Source: Gordonia terrae | GTDB lineage: Bacteria > Actinomycetota > Actinomycetes > Mycobacteriales > Mycobacteriaceae | DNA length: 64,000 bases | NCBI RefSeq assembly: GCF_001698225.1 | Contig: NZ_CP016594.1 | Span: forward strand, 3,534,001 to 3,598,000 | Direction of reading: 5' to 3' | In this document: positions 1-11,023 of the stretch, one piece after another | Layout of the letters: every line of letters begins with the position of its first letter | Numbering within the stretch: the stretch's first letter is position 1 | Position numbers and translations under genes: made by a program | Notes under the pieces: generated by a model | What the model saw: the letters and a program-made list of their open reading frames with translations, nothing else | What the model was told of the DNA's origin: nothing | Database searches by the model: none

Positions 1-630
1 CCAGTTGCGGCCCCACAACGGTGCGGCCGGATGGATGGCCAGCACCTGGGTGCCCGCCGCCCCCGGCAGGTCGGTCCGGGCCTGCAGGTTGTGCAGCACG
101 GTCCCCGGGATGTTGTAGCGCTCGTCGAGCGGCATCTTGCTGAACATCGCGGTACCGGCCGCGTAGCTGTACGGGATCGCGAACTCGTGCGGCAGCGCGC
201 GCCCGATCTCGCTGCGCCGCAGGCGTTCCAGCGCCTCGGGGGTGACCTCCTGCAGGGACACGAGGTCGGGATCGGCGTCGGCCACGATCTTCTCGAGCGC
301 AGCGATGTCACCACCGCCGAAGAGCAGGTTCGCCGAGACCACGGTGAACCGCTTGCCGGCGGGCGCGGCCTCGGCGACGACGAGAGGCACCTGGGTGTAG
401 GCCAGAGCGCCGGCCGCCACGACGGCGAGCGCCAGCATGAACCAGCGTCGCAGAACCCCGAAGACGATGATCGCGATCAACCCCGGGATGAGCGCGAACT
501 GGACCGCGCTCGTGAGGTACAGCGTGACGTCACCGCGTGACGGGTAGTAGTGCAGGAACACACCCAGCACCACACCGGCGAGCATCGCCCACCCCAGGAC
601 GTACGCAGCCGCCCACAGAAATCTCGTCAT
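1..630 (-). CDS. Membrane-anchored endonuclease/exonuclease/phosphatase family protein (3' end outside window)
   Basis: Only the N-terminal 210 residues lie in the window; the gene runs off the left edge. Residues 1-85 carry about three hydrophobic helices. They are followed by the start of an endonuclease/exonuclease/phosphatase fold: TVVSANLLFGG, then DPDLVSLQEVTPE with the catalytic Glu of the LQE motif. This layout resembles YafD-like membrane proteins whose enzymatic domain faces outward, possibly acting on phosphodiesters or lipids; the substrate cannot be read from sequence. The ATG at 630 starts MTRFLWAAAY. The missing C-terminus should hold the remaining catalytic Asp/His residues. 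Confidence 0.8.
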   Translation of the reverse strand, partial: MTRFLWAAAYVLGWAMLAGVVLGVFLHYYPSRGDVTLYLTSAVQFALIPGLIAIIVFGVLRRWFMLALAVVAAGALAYTQVPLVVAEAAPAGKRFTVVSANLLFGGGDIAALEKIVADADPDLVSLQEVTPEALERLRRSEIGRALPHEFAIPYSYAAGTAMFSKMPLDERYNIPGTVLHNLQARTDLPGAAGTQVLAIHPAAPLWGRNW

Positions 631-705
631 CGCTCCCCCATGTGACCCGGTGTTCCCCCGCCGGATTCATCTGTGCCCTCGGGCCTCGTCTGTACCGCCG
701 GTGTG

Positions 706-3700
706 TCAGGCCCCGAAGACCTTCAGCACCACGGCCTTCGCTCGACGCGTCACCCGGAGATAGTTCTCCAGGAACTCGTTGGCCTGATCCTCCGGCCACC
801 CCGCGGCGAACGCGATCTGGCGCAGTTGCGCGCCCGGTCCGGGCAGCTGGTCGATCGGTTTGCCGCGGACCAGGACCAGCGCATTGCGCGCCTTCGTCGC
901 GGTCGTCCAGGCGTCCTTCAGCAGCGTGACGTCGTTCTCCGACAGCAACTCCGCGGCGCCGATGGCATCCAGCGAGTCGAGCGTCGACGTGTTGTGCAGG
1001 CTGCGGTAGCGGTGCGCGTACTTGAGCTGGAGCAGTTGCACCGTCCACTCGATGTCGGCGAGGCCGCCGCGACCGAGTTTGGTGTGGGTGGCCGGATCGG
1101 CACCGCGCGGCAGGCGTTCGGCATCGACCCGGGCCTTGATCCGGCGGATCTCCTTCACGGCGTCGTTGCTGACCCCACCGGCCGGGTACCGCACATGATC
1201 GATCATGTGCAGGAAGTCGATGCCGAGGGCTTCGTCGCCGGCGACCTGGTGCGCGCGCAGCAGGGCCTGGACCTCCCACGGTTGCGCCCATTGCGCGTAG
1301 TAGGCGGCATAGGACGCCAGGGTCCGCACGATGGGGCCGTTCCGGCCCTCCGGGCGCAATCCGGTGTCGACCTCCAGCGGCGGGTCCGCGCTGGGGCTGC
1401 CCAGCATCGACCGCACGTTCTCGGCGATCGTCTGCGCCCACTTGAGCGCCTCGGACTCCTCGGCGGCCCGGTCGGGCTGACACACGAACATCACGTCGGC
1501 ATCCGAGCCGTAGCCGAGTTCGCCGCCGCCGAGCCGACCCATTCCGATCACCGCGATTCGGGCCGGCGCACGGCTCCCCCGCTCGCGCTCGGAGATGTTG
1601 ATCGCCACGGTCAGCGCGGCATTCAGCACCGCCGCCCACACACCGGACAGCGCCTTGCAGACGGCCGGCACGTCCAGCAGCCCCAGGACGTCGGCGGACG
1701 CGATGCGTACCAACTCCGCACGCCGATGCGAACGCGCAACGGCCACGGCTCGTTTCATGTCCTGCTGGCGAACGGTCGACGCGATGAGCCCCTTGGCCAC
1801 GTCCTCGGGCCGGACGTTGCACAGCTTGGGACCGTCCGGTCCGTCGGAGTACTGGTGGATCACCTCGGGTGAGCGCATCAGCATGTTCGCGATGTACTCC
1901 GACGTCCCGAGGACCTTCATCAGCCGCGCCGCGACGACGCCGTCGTCGCGCAACAGACGCAGGAACCAGTCGGTGTCCTCCATGACATCGCAGAGGCGGC
2001 GGTAGTTCAGCAGACCCGCGTCGGGGTCGGGGGTGTCCCCGATGTGCTCGAGCAGCTGGGGCAGGATGAGGAGCTGGATCTGGCCGCGTCGTCCCGGCGC
2101 GTTCGACAGGGCACGGATGTGGCTCAGCGCGCGGTCGGGTTTCGCGTAACCCAGTGCGGCCAGCCGTCTTTCGGCCGAGGTGTCGGTCAGGGTCAGCTCG
2201 TCGGTCTTGAAGCGGGTGACCGCCTCGAGCAGCGGCCGGTAGAACAGCTTCTGGTGCAGGCGCCGAACCCGCAGACTCTGGTGACGGATCTGTTCGCGCA
2301 GCACCCCTGTCGCGTCGAGTTCGCCCTCACGACGGATGTGTGCGGCGCGGGCGAGCCAGCGCAGTGCCTCGTGGTCGTCGGGCTGGGGCAGGAGGTGCGT
2401 CCGCGACATCCGCTGCATCTGCAGACGGTGTTCCAGCAACCGCAAGAACTGGTATGACGCACTGAGATTGGCGGCGTCGTCGCGTCCGACGTAGCCGCCC
2501 GCGGTGAGCGCGGCCAGCGCGTCGACGGTCGGCATGACACGCAGCTTCTCGTCGACCCGGCCGTGCACCATCTGCAGGAGCTGGACCGCGAACTCGACGT
2601 CACGCAGACTGCCGCGTCCGAGCTTGAGGTTGCGTTCCCGCTCGTCCTCGGGGAGCAAGGATTCGACGCGGCGCCGCATCTTCTGCACCTCGGGCACGAA
2701 GTCGGGTCGCTCGGCGGCCTTCCACACCATCGGTTTGACGGCGGCGATGTACTCGTCGGCGAGCTGCATGTCGCCGGTCATCGCCCGTGCCTTGAGGAGT
2801 GCCTGGAACTCCCAGGTCTTGGCCCACCGCTCGTAATAGGCCACATGCGATTCGAGTGTCCGCGTCAACGCGCCGGACTTGCCCTCGGGCCGGAGTGCGG
2901 CGTCGACCTCGAAGAACGCGAGCGAACCGATGCGCATCATCTCGCCTGCGATGCGGGCCGCGGTGCCGTCGGCCGGGTCGCTGACGAAGATGACGTCAAC
3001 GTCGCTGACGTAATTGAGCTCGCGCGCACCGCATTTGCCCATCGCGACGACGGCGATCCGCACCGCGATGGGATCGTCGCCGCACACCTCGGTGAACGCG
3101 ACGGCGAGCGCCGCGGTCAGGGCGGCGTCGGCCAGGTCGGACAGGTACGCGCCGACCTCGGGCAGCCACATCACCGGCTCGTCCTCGACGGTCGAGGCGA
3201 CATCGTGCGCGGCGAGTTGCAGGATCAGGTTGCGGTAGGCCAGGCGCAGCGCGACGACGGCCTTCGGGCCGGCCAGTCGGGCCCGGTAGACCCGATTGCC
3301 CTTCTCGACCTCACCCGGCACGGCCTGCGCGTCGACGGCGGCGAGCATCAGACGGTCGACCTCGGCGCGGTCGGGCAGCTCGTCGGCGAGCAGCAATCGC
3401 CAGCTCGAGGGTTCGGCGACGAGGTGATCGGCGAGTGCGTCCGAGGAGCCGATGACCGCGAACAGGCGGCCGCGGAACGAGCGCTCCGCCCGTACCAGGG
3501 CGTCGATCTCGGACCACTCGTCACCGACGGCTCCGCGCAGCCGCACGAGGGTTCGCAGCGCGAGGTCGGCGTCGGGTGATCGCGACAGCGCCCACAACAC
3601 ATCGACCGATTCGGGCGTGTTCCAGCCGAGGTCGGCCAGGTTCCGGGGTGCGGAGTCGTCGAGGAGACCCAGGCGTCCCGCGCTGGGGACCGTGCTGCGT

Positions 3701-3735
3701 CCGGCTCGCCCAGCGGGTCCCGATCGTGTTGTCAC
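706..3735 (-). CDS. glnE: Bifunctional glutamine synthetase adenylyltransferase/deadenylase
   Basis: GlnE adds or removes AMP on the regulatory tyrosine of type I glutamine synthetase, tuning ammonium assimilation. Two nucleotidyltransferase modules are visible: the N-terminal one with SDVDVIFV near residue 242 (deadenylylase side) and the C-terminal one with GSDADVMFV near residue 740 (adenylyltransferase side). Each is followed by a helical region. Length (1009 aa) fits actinobacterial GlnE. I place the start at GTG 3735 (VTTRSGP), which aligns with the short N-terminus I recall for the mycobacterial protein; a GTG at 3768 would add 11 residues. It lies directly downstream of glnA2 in the same direction, 67 bp away. 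Confidence 0.95.
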   Translation of the reverse strand: MTTRSGPAGRAGRSTVPSAGRLGLLDDSAPRNLADLGWNTPESVDVLWALSRSPDADLALRTLVRLRGAVGDEWSEIDALVRAERSFRGRLFAVIGSSDALADHLVAEPSSWRLLLADELPDRAEVDRLMLAAVDAQAVPGEVEKGNRVYRARLAGPKAVVALRLAYRNLILQLAAHDVASTVEDEPVMWLPEVGAYLSDLADAALTAALAVAFTEVCGDDPIAVRIAVVAMGKCGARELNYVSDVDVIFVSDPADGTAARIAGEMMRIGSLAFFEVDAALRPEGKSGALTRTLESHVAYYERWAKTWEFQALLKARAMTGDMQLADEYIAAVKPMVWKAAERPDFVPEVQKMRRRVESLLPEDERERNLKLGRGSLRDVEFAVQLLQMVHGRVDEKLRVMPTVDALAALTAGGYVGRDDAANLSASYQFLRLLEHRLQMQRMSRTHLLPQPDDHEALRWLARAAHIRREGELDATGVLREQIRHQSLRVRRLHQKLFYRPLLEAVTRFKTDELTLTDTSAERRLAALGYAKPDRALSHIRALSNAPGRRGQIQLLILPQLLEHIGDTPDPDAGLLNYRRLCDVMEDTDWFLRLLRDDGVVAARLMKVLGTSEYIANMLMRSPEVIHQYSDGPDGPKLCNVRPEDVAKGLIASTVRQQDMKRAVAVARSHRRAELVRIASADVLGLLDVPAVCKALSGVWAAVLNAALTVAINISERERGSRAPARIAVIGMGRLGGGELGYGSDADVMFVCQPDRAAEESEALKWAQTIAENVRSMLGSPSADPPLEVDTGLRPEGRNGPIVRTLASYAAYYAQWAQPWEVQALLRAHQVAGDEALGIDFLHMIDHVRYPAGGVSNDAVKEIRRIKARVDAERLPRGADPATHTKLGRGGLADIEWTVQLLQLKYAHRYRSLHNTSTLDSLDAIGAAELLSENDVTLLKDAWTTATKARNALVLVRGKPIDQLPGPGAQLRQIAFAAGWPEDQANEFLENYLRVTRRAKAVVLKVFGA

Positions 3736-3802
3736 ATCACAAAAGTAGCGACCGAGTCCGCCGAACACGACATCGCGGTGCCGGACCGGGTCGGACCGGG
3801 CT

Positions 3803-5143
3803 CTACAGCGGCAGGTAGTTCTGCAGCTCGAACGGGGTCACGAGGCTGCGGTAGTTCGTCCATTCCGTCCACTTGTTGCGGAGGAAGTAGTCGAAAACGT
3901 GCTCGCCGAGCGCCTCGGCGACCAGCTCCGAGTTCTCCATCTCCTTCAACGCGTCGGCCAGGCTGCCGGGGAGTTCCTTGTAGCCCATCGCACGACGCTC
4001 GGCGGAGGTGAGGGCCCAGACGTCGTCCTCGGCCTCGTCGGGCAGCTCGTAATCTTCGTTGATGCCCTTGAGGCCCGCGGCCAGCAGTACCGCGAAGGTG
4101 AGATACGGGTTGCAGGCCGAGTCTGGGCTGCGCACCTCGACGCGCCGCGAGGACGCCTTGTTCGGCGTGTAGAGCGGGAGCCGGATCAGCGCAGAACGAT
4201 TCGCGCCACCCCAGGTCGCCGCAGTGGGCGCCTCGCCGCCGTGGATGAGCCGCTTGTAGCTGTTGACCCACTGGTTGGTGACCGCACTGATCTCCGAGGC
4301 GTGGTGCAGGATGCCGGCGATGAACTTCTTGCCCGTTGCGGAGAGCTGCATCGGGTCGTCGGGGTTGTGGAAGGCGTTGATGTCGCCCTCGAAGAGACTC
4401 AGGTGGGTGTGCATCGCCGACCCGGGATGCTCGCTGAACGGCTTGGGCATGAAGGTCGCCCAGACGCCCTCGTTGATCGCCACCTCCTTGATGAGGTAGC
4501 GGAAGGTCATGACGTTGTCGGCCATCGACAGCGCGTCGGCGTAGCGCAGGTCGATCTCCTGCTGCCCGGGCGCACCCTCGTGGTGGGAGAACTCGACCGA
4601 GATCCCCATCGACTCGAGCGCCTCGATGGCGTGCCGCCGGAAGTTCGGTGCGGCGTCGTGGACGGCTTGGTCGAAGTAGCCGCCGGAGTCCGCCGGGGTC
4701 GGCACCGATCCGTCGAGCGGCGCCTCCTTCAGCAGGAAGAACTCGATCTCGGGATGGACGTAGCAGCTGAAGCCGAGGTCGGCGGCCTTGTTCAGCTGCC
4801 GGCGCAGGACGTGGCGCGAGTCGGCCCAGCTGGGGGTGCCGTCGGGCATCGCGATGTCGCAGAACATGCGGGCCGAGTGGTGCCGGCCGGCCGAGGTGGT
4901 CCACGGCAGCACCTGGAAAGTCGACGGATCGGGTTTCGCGACCGTGTCGGCTTCCGAGACCCGTGAGAAGCCCTCGATGGCCGAGCCGTCGAAGCCGATC
5001 CCCTCCGCGAACGCGCCTTCGAGTTCGGCCGGGGCGATCGCCACGGATTTCAGATAACCGAGGACGTCGGTGAACCACAGACGTACGAAACGGATGTCGC
5101 GCTCTTCGAGGGTCCGCAGCACGAATTCCTTTTGGCGATCCAT
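3803..5143 (-). CDS. glnA2: Type I glutamine synthetase, GlnA2 class
   Basis: ATP-dependent ligation of ammonia to glutamate, or a related gamma-glutamylation. The 446-residue protein equals the length I recall for M. tuberculosis GlnA2. It shows the GS signature [11 protein letters not shown] near residue 50, a catalytic-domain block [10 protein letters not shown], and NRSALIRLP. At the position where adenylylated GS enzymes carry the modified Tyr (NLYDLPPEE type) this protein reads [10 protein letters not shown], with Trp376 in place of Tyr. It should therefore not be a substrate of the neighbouring GlnE. A TAAGGT -10 element lies 8 nt upstream of the ATG (5152-5157), suggesting a leaderless or nearly leaderless transcript. 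GlnA2-class enzymes may act in polyamine or amino-acid side metabolism rather than bulk glutamine supply. Confidence 0.93.
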   Translation of the reverse strand: MDRQKEFVLRTLEERDIRFVRLWFTDVLGYLKSVAIAPAELEGAFAEGIGFDGSAIEGFSRVSEADTVAKPDPSTFQVLPWTTSAGRHHSARMFCDIAMPDGTPSWADSRHVLRRQLNKAADLGFSCYVHPEIEFFLLKEAPLDGSVPTPADSGGYFDQAVHDAAPNFRRHAIEALESMGISVEFSHHEGAPGQQEIDLRYADALSMADNVMTFRYLIKEVAINEGVWATFMPKPFSEHPGSAMHTHLSLFEGDINAFHNPDDPMQLSATGKKFIAGILHHASEISAVTNQWVNSYKRLIHGGEAPTAATWGGANRSALIRLPLYTPNKASSRRVEVRSPDSACNPYLTFAVLLAAGLKGINEDYELPDEAEDDVWALTSAERRAMGYKELPGSLADALKEMENSELVAEALGEHVFDYFLRNKWTEWTNYRSLVTPFELQNYLPL

Positions 5144-5469
5144 GGTCGCCGACCTTAGAAGTACGCTGTTAAATCCGTGTTACACGCGCGAATCCAACTC
5201 GCTGTGCAGCGGTTTTGCAGCCGTCATCCCACATCGTGGGAAGCTGCGGCGAGCACCCGGGACGCGAGACGTGTCGTCGTCGCGGGCCGGCCGGTCTCCA
5301 GGGTCCCACATCGCCCGAGCCCGATCGGTCGGCGCGTGTGATCAATCGCATACAGACGGCCGGTCACAACGGGCCGCGCCGGTGAAACAATGGGCTACGT
5401 CCGTGTTCAACCCGGGTACCCGCCGCGCCGCTCCGGCCAGTCGGGACTCGAGGCAGAAAAGAGACAACG
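5144..5469. other. Divergent intergenic region glnA2/panB
   Basis: A 326-bp gene-free stretch between two divergent genes. It holds the glnA2 -10 hexamer (5152-5157) and a short perfect inverted repeat, TCCCAC-ATC-GTGGGA, at 5227-5241. No open frame here has plausible coding character. A regulatory function for the inverted repeat is a guess. Confidence 0.4.
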
Positions 5470-6315
5470 ATGTCCGATTCCTCGGTATACGGCGCGTCCG
5501 CCTCCGGTCAGTCCGCCAAGCGGCGCGTGACCCGCATCCACCACCTGGCCCAGATGAAGGCCGAAGGCGAGAAGTGGTCGATGCTCACCGCGTACGACTA
5601 TTCCTCCGCCCGCATCTTCGACGCTGCAGAGATCCCGGTCCTCCTCGTCGGCGACTCCGCCGCGAACGTGGTCCTGGGCTACGACACCACCATCCCGGTC
5701 ACCGTCGACGAGATGATCCCGCTCATCCGCGCCGTCGTTCGCGGCGCACCGCACGCGTTGGTCGTCGCCGACATGCCGTTCGGCAGTTATGAGATCGGGC
5801 CGCAGCACGCCCTCGAGAACGCGTTCCGGATCTTCAAGGAGACCGGCGCACACGCGGTCAAGCTCGAGGGTGGCGAGCGCGTGGCACCGCAGATCGCCGC
5901 TCTGTCCGCCGCCGGCGTCCCCGTCATGGCGCACATCGGTTTCACCCCGCAGAGCGTCAACGGGCTGGGCGGGTTCCGCGTCCAGGGTCGCGGCGACGGT
6001 GCCGATCAGCTCATCGCCGACGCCATCGCCGTCCAGGAGGCGGGTGCCTTCGCCGTGGTGATGGAGATGGTCCCGGCAGACCTCGCCGGCCAGATCACGC
6101 GCAAGCTCACCATCCCGACCGTCGGCATCGGCGCGGGCAACGAGACCGACGCCCAGGTCCTCGTCTGGCAGGACATGGCCGGCCTCACCCACGGCAAGAC
6201 CGCCCGATTCGTCAAGCGCTTCGCCGATGTCGGGGGCGAGTTGCGTTCGGCCGCCGAACAATACGCCGACGAGGTACGCCGCGGGATCTTCCCGGGCCCC
6301 GAGCACAGCTACTGA
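5470..6315 (+). CDS. panB: 3-methyl-2-oxobutanoate hydroxymethyltransferase
   Basis: First committed step of pantothenate synthesis: transfers a hydroxymethyl group from 5,10-methylene-THF to alpha-ketoisovalerate, giving ketopantoate (cytosol, Mg-dependent). Visible family blocks are [13 protein letters not shown] near residue 40, [16 protein letters not shown] (metal ligand Asp), HAVKLEGG, and [17 protein letters not shown] with the catalytic Glu region near residue 205. Length 281 aa is usual for actinobacteria, which have a basic N-terminal extension (residues 1-25 here). panC and panD are not adjacent. A hairpin follows at 6330-6359. Confidence 0.96.
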   Translation: MSDSSVYGASASGQSAKRRVTRIHHLAQMKAEGEKWSMLTAYDYSSARIFDAAEIPVLLVGDSAANVVLGYDTTIPVTVDEMIPLIRAVVRGAPHALVVADMPFGSYEIGPQHALENAFRIFKETGAHAVKLEGGERVAPQIAALSAAGVPVMAHIGFTPQSVNGLGGFRVQGRGDGADQLIADAIAVQEAGAFAVVMEMVPADLAGQITRKLTIPTVGIGAGNETDAQVLVWQDMAGLTHGKTARFVKRFADVGGELRSAAEQYADEVRRGIFPGPEHSY

Positions 6316-6329
6316 CCCGCGGGTCCGCC

Positions 6330-6359
6330 GTCCCGGCGCAGCACGCCTGTCGCCGGGAC
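6330..6359 (+). terminator. Candidate hairpin terminator after panB
   Basis: GTCCCGGCG (6330-6338) and CGCCGGGAC (6351-6359) form a 9-bp perfect GC stem with a 12-nt loop, 15 bp past the panB stop. No T-run follows, as is common in actinobacteria. Confidence 0.5.
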
Positions 6360-6402
6360 GTCCCACCGGCCGAGCGTGGCGCAGACGCCTACGCTGACGT
6401 CC

Positions 6403-7386
6403 ATGCGGAACTTCTACCCGGAGATCGAGCCCTACGCCGCCGGCCACCTCGATGTCGGTGACGCCCAGCAGATCTACTGGGAGACGTCGGGCAACCCGGA
6501 CGGGAAGCCCGCGGTGTTCGTACACGGCGGACCCGGGGGCGGGACCGCTCCGACGCAACGCCGGTTCTTCGACCCGGCGAAGTACCGCATCGTGCTGTTC
6601 GACCAGCGCGGCTGCGGCCGGTCGCGTCCGCACATCGCCGACGGCGCCGACCTGAGCGTCAACACCACGCCACACCTCATCGCCGACATGGAGCGACTCC
6701 GTGCCCATCTCGGCATCGAACGCTGGCAGGTCTTTGGCGGCTCCTGGGGTTCGACACTGGGCCTCGCCTACGCGCAGGCCCATCCCGATCGGGTCACCGA
6801 ACTCGTGCTCCGCGGCATCTTCCTGCTGCGACGCAGCGAGATCGACTGGTACTACAACGGCGGCGCCGCCCACATCTACCCCGATCTGTGGGAGAGCTAC
6901 CTCGAACCCATACCGGTCGACGAGCGCGACGGTGACCTGGTCGAGGCGTATCACCGGTTGCTCACCTCCGACGACGCCGAGACAGCTCGCGCCGCCGCCC
7001 GCGCCTGGACGGGCTGGGAACAGGCGACCAGCTATCTCCTCCCCCGCCCCGAGGAGGACACGGCCGACGCATCGGAGGACACACCGCACGGCACGGACGC
7101 CGACCGGTTCGACCTCGCCTTCGCGTCGATCGAGAACCACTACTTCGTCAACCACGGATTCCTCCGCGACGGCCAGCTCCTCGAGAACATCGACGCGATC
7201 GCCTCCATCCCCGGCGTGATCGTCCAGGGCCGTTACGACGTGGTGTGCCCGACGCGCAGTGCGTGGGACCTGCACCGCGCATGGCCGGCGGCCGATCTGC
7301 ACATCGTCGCCGACGCCGGGCACGCATCCTACGAACCGGGCATCCGGCATCACCTCATCGAGGCGACCGACCGGTTCGCGCGGTAG
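6403..7386 (+). CDS. pip: Proline iminopeptidase (alpha/beta hydrolase, S33)
   Basis: Releases N-terminal proline from peptides in the cytosol. The family N-terminus is clear (MRNFYPEIEPYAAGHLDVGD), followed by the oxyanion-hole block HGGPGGG (about residues 40-46), DQRGCGRS, and the nucleophile elbow GGSWGS with Ser114. The acidic residue lies in GRYDVVCP and the catalytic His in AGHASYEPG near the C-terminus. I start at ATG 6403. An in-frame GTG at 6376 would add nine residues not typical of the family, and a TACGCT hexamer (6390-6395) 7 nt before the ATG suggests a leaderless mRNA. 327 aa is normal for the family. Confidence 0.93.
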   Translation: MRNFYPEIEPYAAGHLDVGDAQQIYWETSGNPDGKPAVFVHGGPGGGTAPTQRRFFDPAKYRIVLFDQRGCGRSRPHIADGADLSVNTTPHLIADMERLRAHLGIERWQVFGGSWGSTLGLAYAQAHPDRVTELVLRGIFLLRRSEIDWYYNGGAAHIYPDLWESYLEPIPVDERDGDLVEAYHRLLTSDDAETARAAARAWTGWEQATSYLLPRPEEDTADASEDTPHGTDADRFDLAFASIENHYFVNHGFLRDGQLLENIDAIASIPGVIVQGRYDVVCPTRSAWDLHRAWPAADLHIVADAGHASYEPGIRHHLIEATDRFAR

Positions 7387-7455
7387 CCGACGCCGCGCGC
7401 CGAGGCACACCACTAAACTCGACGGACAGCCGTCGACGACTTCAGGAGGATCCAG

Positions 7456-8949
7456 GTGGCCGCATCCGAGCAGGTCGAGGTGGAGCTCAAATTCGATGTG
7501 GACGCCGGTCACGTGGCCCCCGACCTGCGAGCCTTGCCGGGCGTCGTCTCGGCGACGCCCCCGGAGACCTTCTCCCTCGACGCCACCTACTTCGACACCG
7601 AGAATCTCGACCTCGCGGGCAACAAGATCACCATGCGCCGGCGTACCGGCGGAACCGACGAGGGCTGGCATCTCAAGCGTCCCAGCCACATTCCCGGCGC
7701 GCGGCGTGAACTGCAGGTGGGATTCGACGAGGCACCCGCCGACGGTGAGGTGCCGGAGGCGCTGTCGGCCCCGGTCCTGGCCCACATCCGCGCACGCACA
7801 CTCATCCCGGTCGCGGTGATCTCGACGACGCGCACCGTCACCCGACTGCTCGGTGCCGACGAGGAGCCGCTCGCCGAGCTCGCCGAGGATCTGGTGACGG
7901 CACAGTCGCTCCTGCCGGGCGGCCACTGCCAGCAGTGGGCGGAGTGGGAGTTCGAACTGCTCTCCGGCGGCACGACCAAGCTGCTCAAGGCCGCCGACAA
8001 GGCGTTGCGCGCCGGGGGCGGCCGAGAGGCGTCGAGCGCGTCGAAGCTCGCCCGTGCGATCGGTGCGACGCCGACGGTCCACGAGCCGCGACTCTCCAAG
8101 CGACCCACCGCACTCGAACTCGTCGTGACCGACATCGCGCTACACCGCAATTCGCTGGTCGCCTACGACCCGCTCGTGCGTGTCGACGCCCCCGACGCCG
8201 TACACCAGATGCGGGTGGCCTGCCGCCGTCTGCGCAGCGTGCTGTCGGGCTTTCCCACCGTCCTCGATGCCGAGCGCACCGCACACATCGGCGCCGAGCT
8301 GAAGCTGCTGGCTCAGATCCTCGGCGACGCCCGCGATTCCGAGGTGCAGCTCGAGCTGAGCGAATCACTTCTGCGTGGCGAGAACGCCTCGCCCGAGCTG
8401 CGCGCCGAACTCGCCGGCACCGAGGTCACCGTGCATGACCGCGCACTGCGAGCGGCGCACGCCGCGATGTCGTCGAAGCGGTATTTCACCCTGCTCGACA
8501 GCATCGACGGCCTGATCGCCTCACCGCCTCCGGGTCCCGACGCCGACCTCCCGGCGACGACGGTCGTCGACAAGGCGATCGCCCGCAGCCGCAAGCACAT
8601 TCATCGAGCCCAGGCCCGCCTGGCGAGCTTCGCCGAGGGGTCGGACGAATGGGAGGAGCAGATGCACACCGTCCGCAAGCGCGCGAAGCGTCTGCGCTAC
8701 AGCATCGACGCGACCGAACCGCTCGGCAAGAAGAAGTACCGTGCCGTCGGCTCGGCCGCCAAGAAGATCCAGTCCGCGCTCGGCGATTTCAACGACACCC
8801 GGATCAACCGGACGCGACTCGCGCAGATTGCGTCGGCCGGAAACCTCGGTGGCCCCGACATGTTCGTCCTCGGCCGGATCGACGCCCGGCTCGAGGCCGA
8901 CGGTCATCGCGCGATCGCCGCATACCGCAGGGTCGCCAAGGACCTCTGA
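7456..8949 (+). CDS. CYTH-CHAD domain protein
   Basis: The N-terminal CYTH domain (about residues 1-200) carries the ExExK metal/triphosphate motif as EVELK at residues 6-10 and alternating charged strands of a triphosphate tunnel. The C-terminal CHAD domain (about 215-490) has the paired His-rich helices: VHQMRVACRRLRS and EEQMHTVRKRAKRLRYS. CYTH enzymes hydrolyse or form triphosphates and CHAD domains bind polyphosphate, so a role in polyphosphate or inorganic triphosphate metabolism is likely, though the exact reaction is unknown. The GTG start is preceded by AGGAGG at 7444-7449. 497 aa matches the usual fused form. Confidence 0.88.
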   Translation: MAASEQVEVELKFDVDAGHVAPDLRALPGVVSATPPETFSLDATYFDTENLDLAGNKITMRRRTGGTDEGWHLKRPSHIPGARRELQVGFDEAPADGEVPEALSAPVLAHIRARTLIPVAVISTTRTVTRLLGADEEPLAELAEDLVTAQSLLPGGHCQQWAEWEFELLSGGTTKLLKAADKALRAGGGREASSASKLARAIGATPTVHEPRLSKRPTALELVVTDIALHRNSLVAYDPLVRVDAPDAVHQMRVACRRLRSVLSGFPTVLDAERTAHIGAELKLLAQILGDARDSEVQLELSESLLRGENASPELRAELAGTEVTVHDRALRAAHAAMSSKRYFTLLDSIDGLIASPPPGPDADLPATTVVDKAIARSRKHIHRAQARLASFAEGSDEWEEQMHTVRKRAKRLRYSIDATEPLGKKKYRAVGSAAKKIQSALGDFNDTRINRTRLAQIASAGNLGGPDMFVLGRIDARLEADGHRAIAAYRRVAKDL

Positions 8950-9014
8950 CACCGCTGCTGGTCGAGCCACCCACCGCCGGCGAGCCGAGTCGAAACCACC
9001 TCCCCCGCCACGAC

Positions 9015-10463
9015 TCAGACCCGGCGGAACTCCACCGTCCGGCTCATCTCGTCGGCCTTGGTGAGTTCGACGACCACGCGGTCGCCGGGGCGCAGATCAC
9101 CCGTGCTGCGCGCGATCACCGGCGGATCGGACAGGAAGATCTGCGCCGGACGACGTTCGGTGGCGGCAGACATCACCACGGCGTCGAACCGCTCGCCCAC
9201 CCGCTCGCGCAGGATGACGGCTTCCGCGAGGTCGATGCTCGCGCGATCCGCGGTGGCTCCGAGCGTGTCGGCCGACCGCAGGATCTTCGGCAGCGTCGGC
9301 AACGCCCGCTGCACCCAGTCGGGTACCGGCGTACCGGCGGTGACCGCGAGGCACACCTCGGTGGCGAAGCGATCGCCGAGCCGACGCAGCGGCGCGGTGA
9401 CATGGGCGTAGAGCCCGCCGATCGCCGAATGCCGCATCCGTGCGTCGTCGACGGCCTCGGTCTCGTCGCCCCCGGGAAGCGCGAGATAGTTGGCGCCGCG
9501 CATCAGACCGCCCGCGGCTGACTGCAACGCCAGGGTGCTCGGCTCGTCCCCCGGCAGACCCGCCAGGAACCGTCCCACCGACACTCCGTCCGGCCAGTCC
9601 ACGCCGAGCGCCCGGGCCGCGGCGCGCAGATCCTCGACCGCATCCTCCTCAGCCGGCGGCAGCGTGCGCAGCAACCCCACACCGGCCTCGGCCATGAGCG
9701 TGCCCGCGCACGTCCCGGCGAGCAGCGACACCTGGGAGTTCCACATGTCGGCGGGTGTGTGCGCCTCGAGGTCGAGCCGCCACCCGCCGTCTGTGCGGAC
9801 GACCGTTTGATCGGGCAGGTCGAGTTCGACCGCACCGCGCGCCAACGCGACCTCGCGCCGGAGCTCGCCGAACGCGGGCAGAGCCGCGATGGACGGGTGC
9901 AACCGACCGGTGGCCGCGTCCGCCGAGACACCGGCGTAGTCGAGGCGGGCGACGGAAGAGATGCGGGATCGTCGCACTCGTACATCGGTCACCGACCCGT
10001 CTCCGGCCACGCGGATGGTCCACAGCACGCAGAGTCTGACCTGTTCGGGCAGAAGGGAACCCGCGCCCTCGGACAGCTCGCGAGGGTGCAGCGGAACCGA
10101 GCCGTCCGGGAAGTACACGGTGGTGCCGCGTCGACGGCTCTCCTGGTCGAGGGCGCCCTCCGGGGTGATCAGGGCCGCGACATCGGCGATCGCGTAGTCG
10201 ACGACGAACCCGTCACCGTCGGCCGCGATGTGTACCGCCTGGTCGAGATCGCGGGAGGTCGGTGGGTCGATGGTGACGAAGGGGACGCCGGTGTGGTCCT
10301 CGCGGACCTCGGCGTACAGATCTGCACCCGGGGCGTCGGACTCGATCCGTTCCGCGGTGGCCCGTGCCTCGGCGAGCGCGTCCGCGCCGTACTCCTCGTC
10401 GACGCCCAGTTCGGTGCGTATACCGGCGAAGTCGATGTCCGGGGCCGAGAGAATGCGTTTCAC
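9015..10463 (-). CDS. RNB (RNase II-family) domain protein
   Basis: 3'-5' exoribonuclease-family protein. The RNB catalytic block is visible as DPPTSRDLDQAVH with clustered Asp residues (about residues 72-84). Next come VVDYAIADVAALI, a PLHPRELSE block, and AHVTAPLRRLGDRF near residue 365, then a short C-terminal region with beta strands. 482 aa is shorter than E. coli RNase II/R, and the N-terminal cold-shock domains are missing, as in the short actinobacterial class. Start GTG 10463 is chosen because TAGGGT at 10471-10476 lies 7 nt upstream, a leaderless signal. It lies downstream of rnpB on the same strand, so two RNA-processing genes are neighbours. Confidence 0.85.
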   Translation of the reverse strand: MKRILSAPDIDFAGIRTELGVDEEYGADALAEARATAERIESDAPGADLYAEVREDHTGVPFVTIDPPTSRDLDQAVHIAADGDGFVVDYAIADVAALITPEGALDQESRRRGTTVYFPDGSVPLHPRELSEGAGSLLPEQVRLCVLWTIRVAGDGSVTDVRVRRSRISSVARLDYAGVSADAATGRLHPSIAALPAFGELRREVALARGAVELDLPDQTVVRTDGGWRLDLEAHTPADMWNSQVSLLAGTCAGTLMAEAGVGLLRTLPPAEEDAVEDLRAAARALGVDWPDGVSVGRFLAGLPGDEPSTLALQSAAGGLMRGANYLALPGGDETEAVDDARMRHSAIGGLYAHVTAPLRRLGDRFATEVCLAVTAGTPVPDWVQRALPTLPKILRSADTLGATADRASIDLAEAVILRERVGERFDAVVMSAATERRPAQIFLSDPPVIARSTGDLRPGDRVVVELTKADEMSRTVEFRRV

Positions 10464-10532
10464 TCCCCCAACCCTAGAGAGCACGCGGGCCCCTACGGCG
10501 CACGACGCGCGATCGCGGCGTCGATCGAGAAA

Positions 10533-10957
<425 letters not shown>

Positions 10958-10963
10958 GCACCC

Positions 10964-10969
10964 AGGATA
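10964..10969 (-). promoter_or_regulatory. -10 element of rnpB
   Basis: TATCCT on the minus strand, 6 nt before the start of the P1 helix of RNase P RNA. No convincing -35 hexamer is seen. Confidence 0.6.
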
Positions 10970-11023
10970 CGCAGGCAACCGCGCACGTCGACAGCCGGGC
11001 GGCGACCGGGATCGCCGAACGCG

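Noticed and set aside
5407..8082. 891-codon open frame on the minus strand across panB, pip and CYTH-CHAD
   Set aside because: It is antisense to three well-supported genes; its translation is Arg/Gly/Val-rich without any recognisable motif, as expected for a shadow frame at this GC content.
8950..9014. Possible dispersed repeat (CTGGTCGAG...GTCGAAACCACC) between CYTH-CHAD and the RNB gene
   Set aside because: It resembles a degenerate interspersed element of related genomes, but with one copy in the window I cannot support it.
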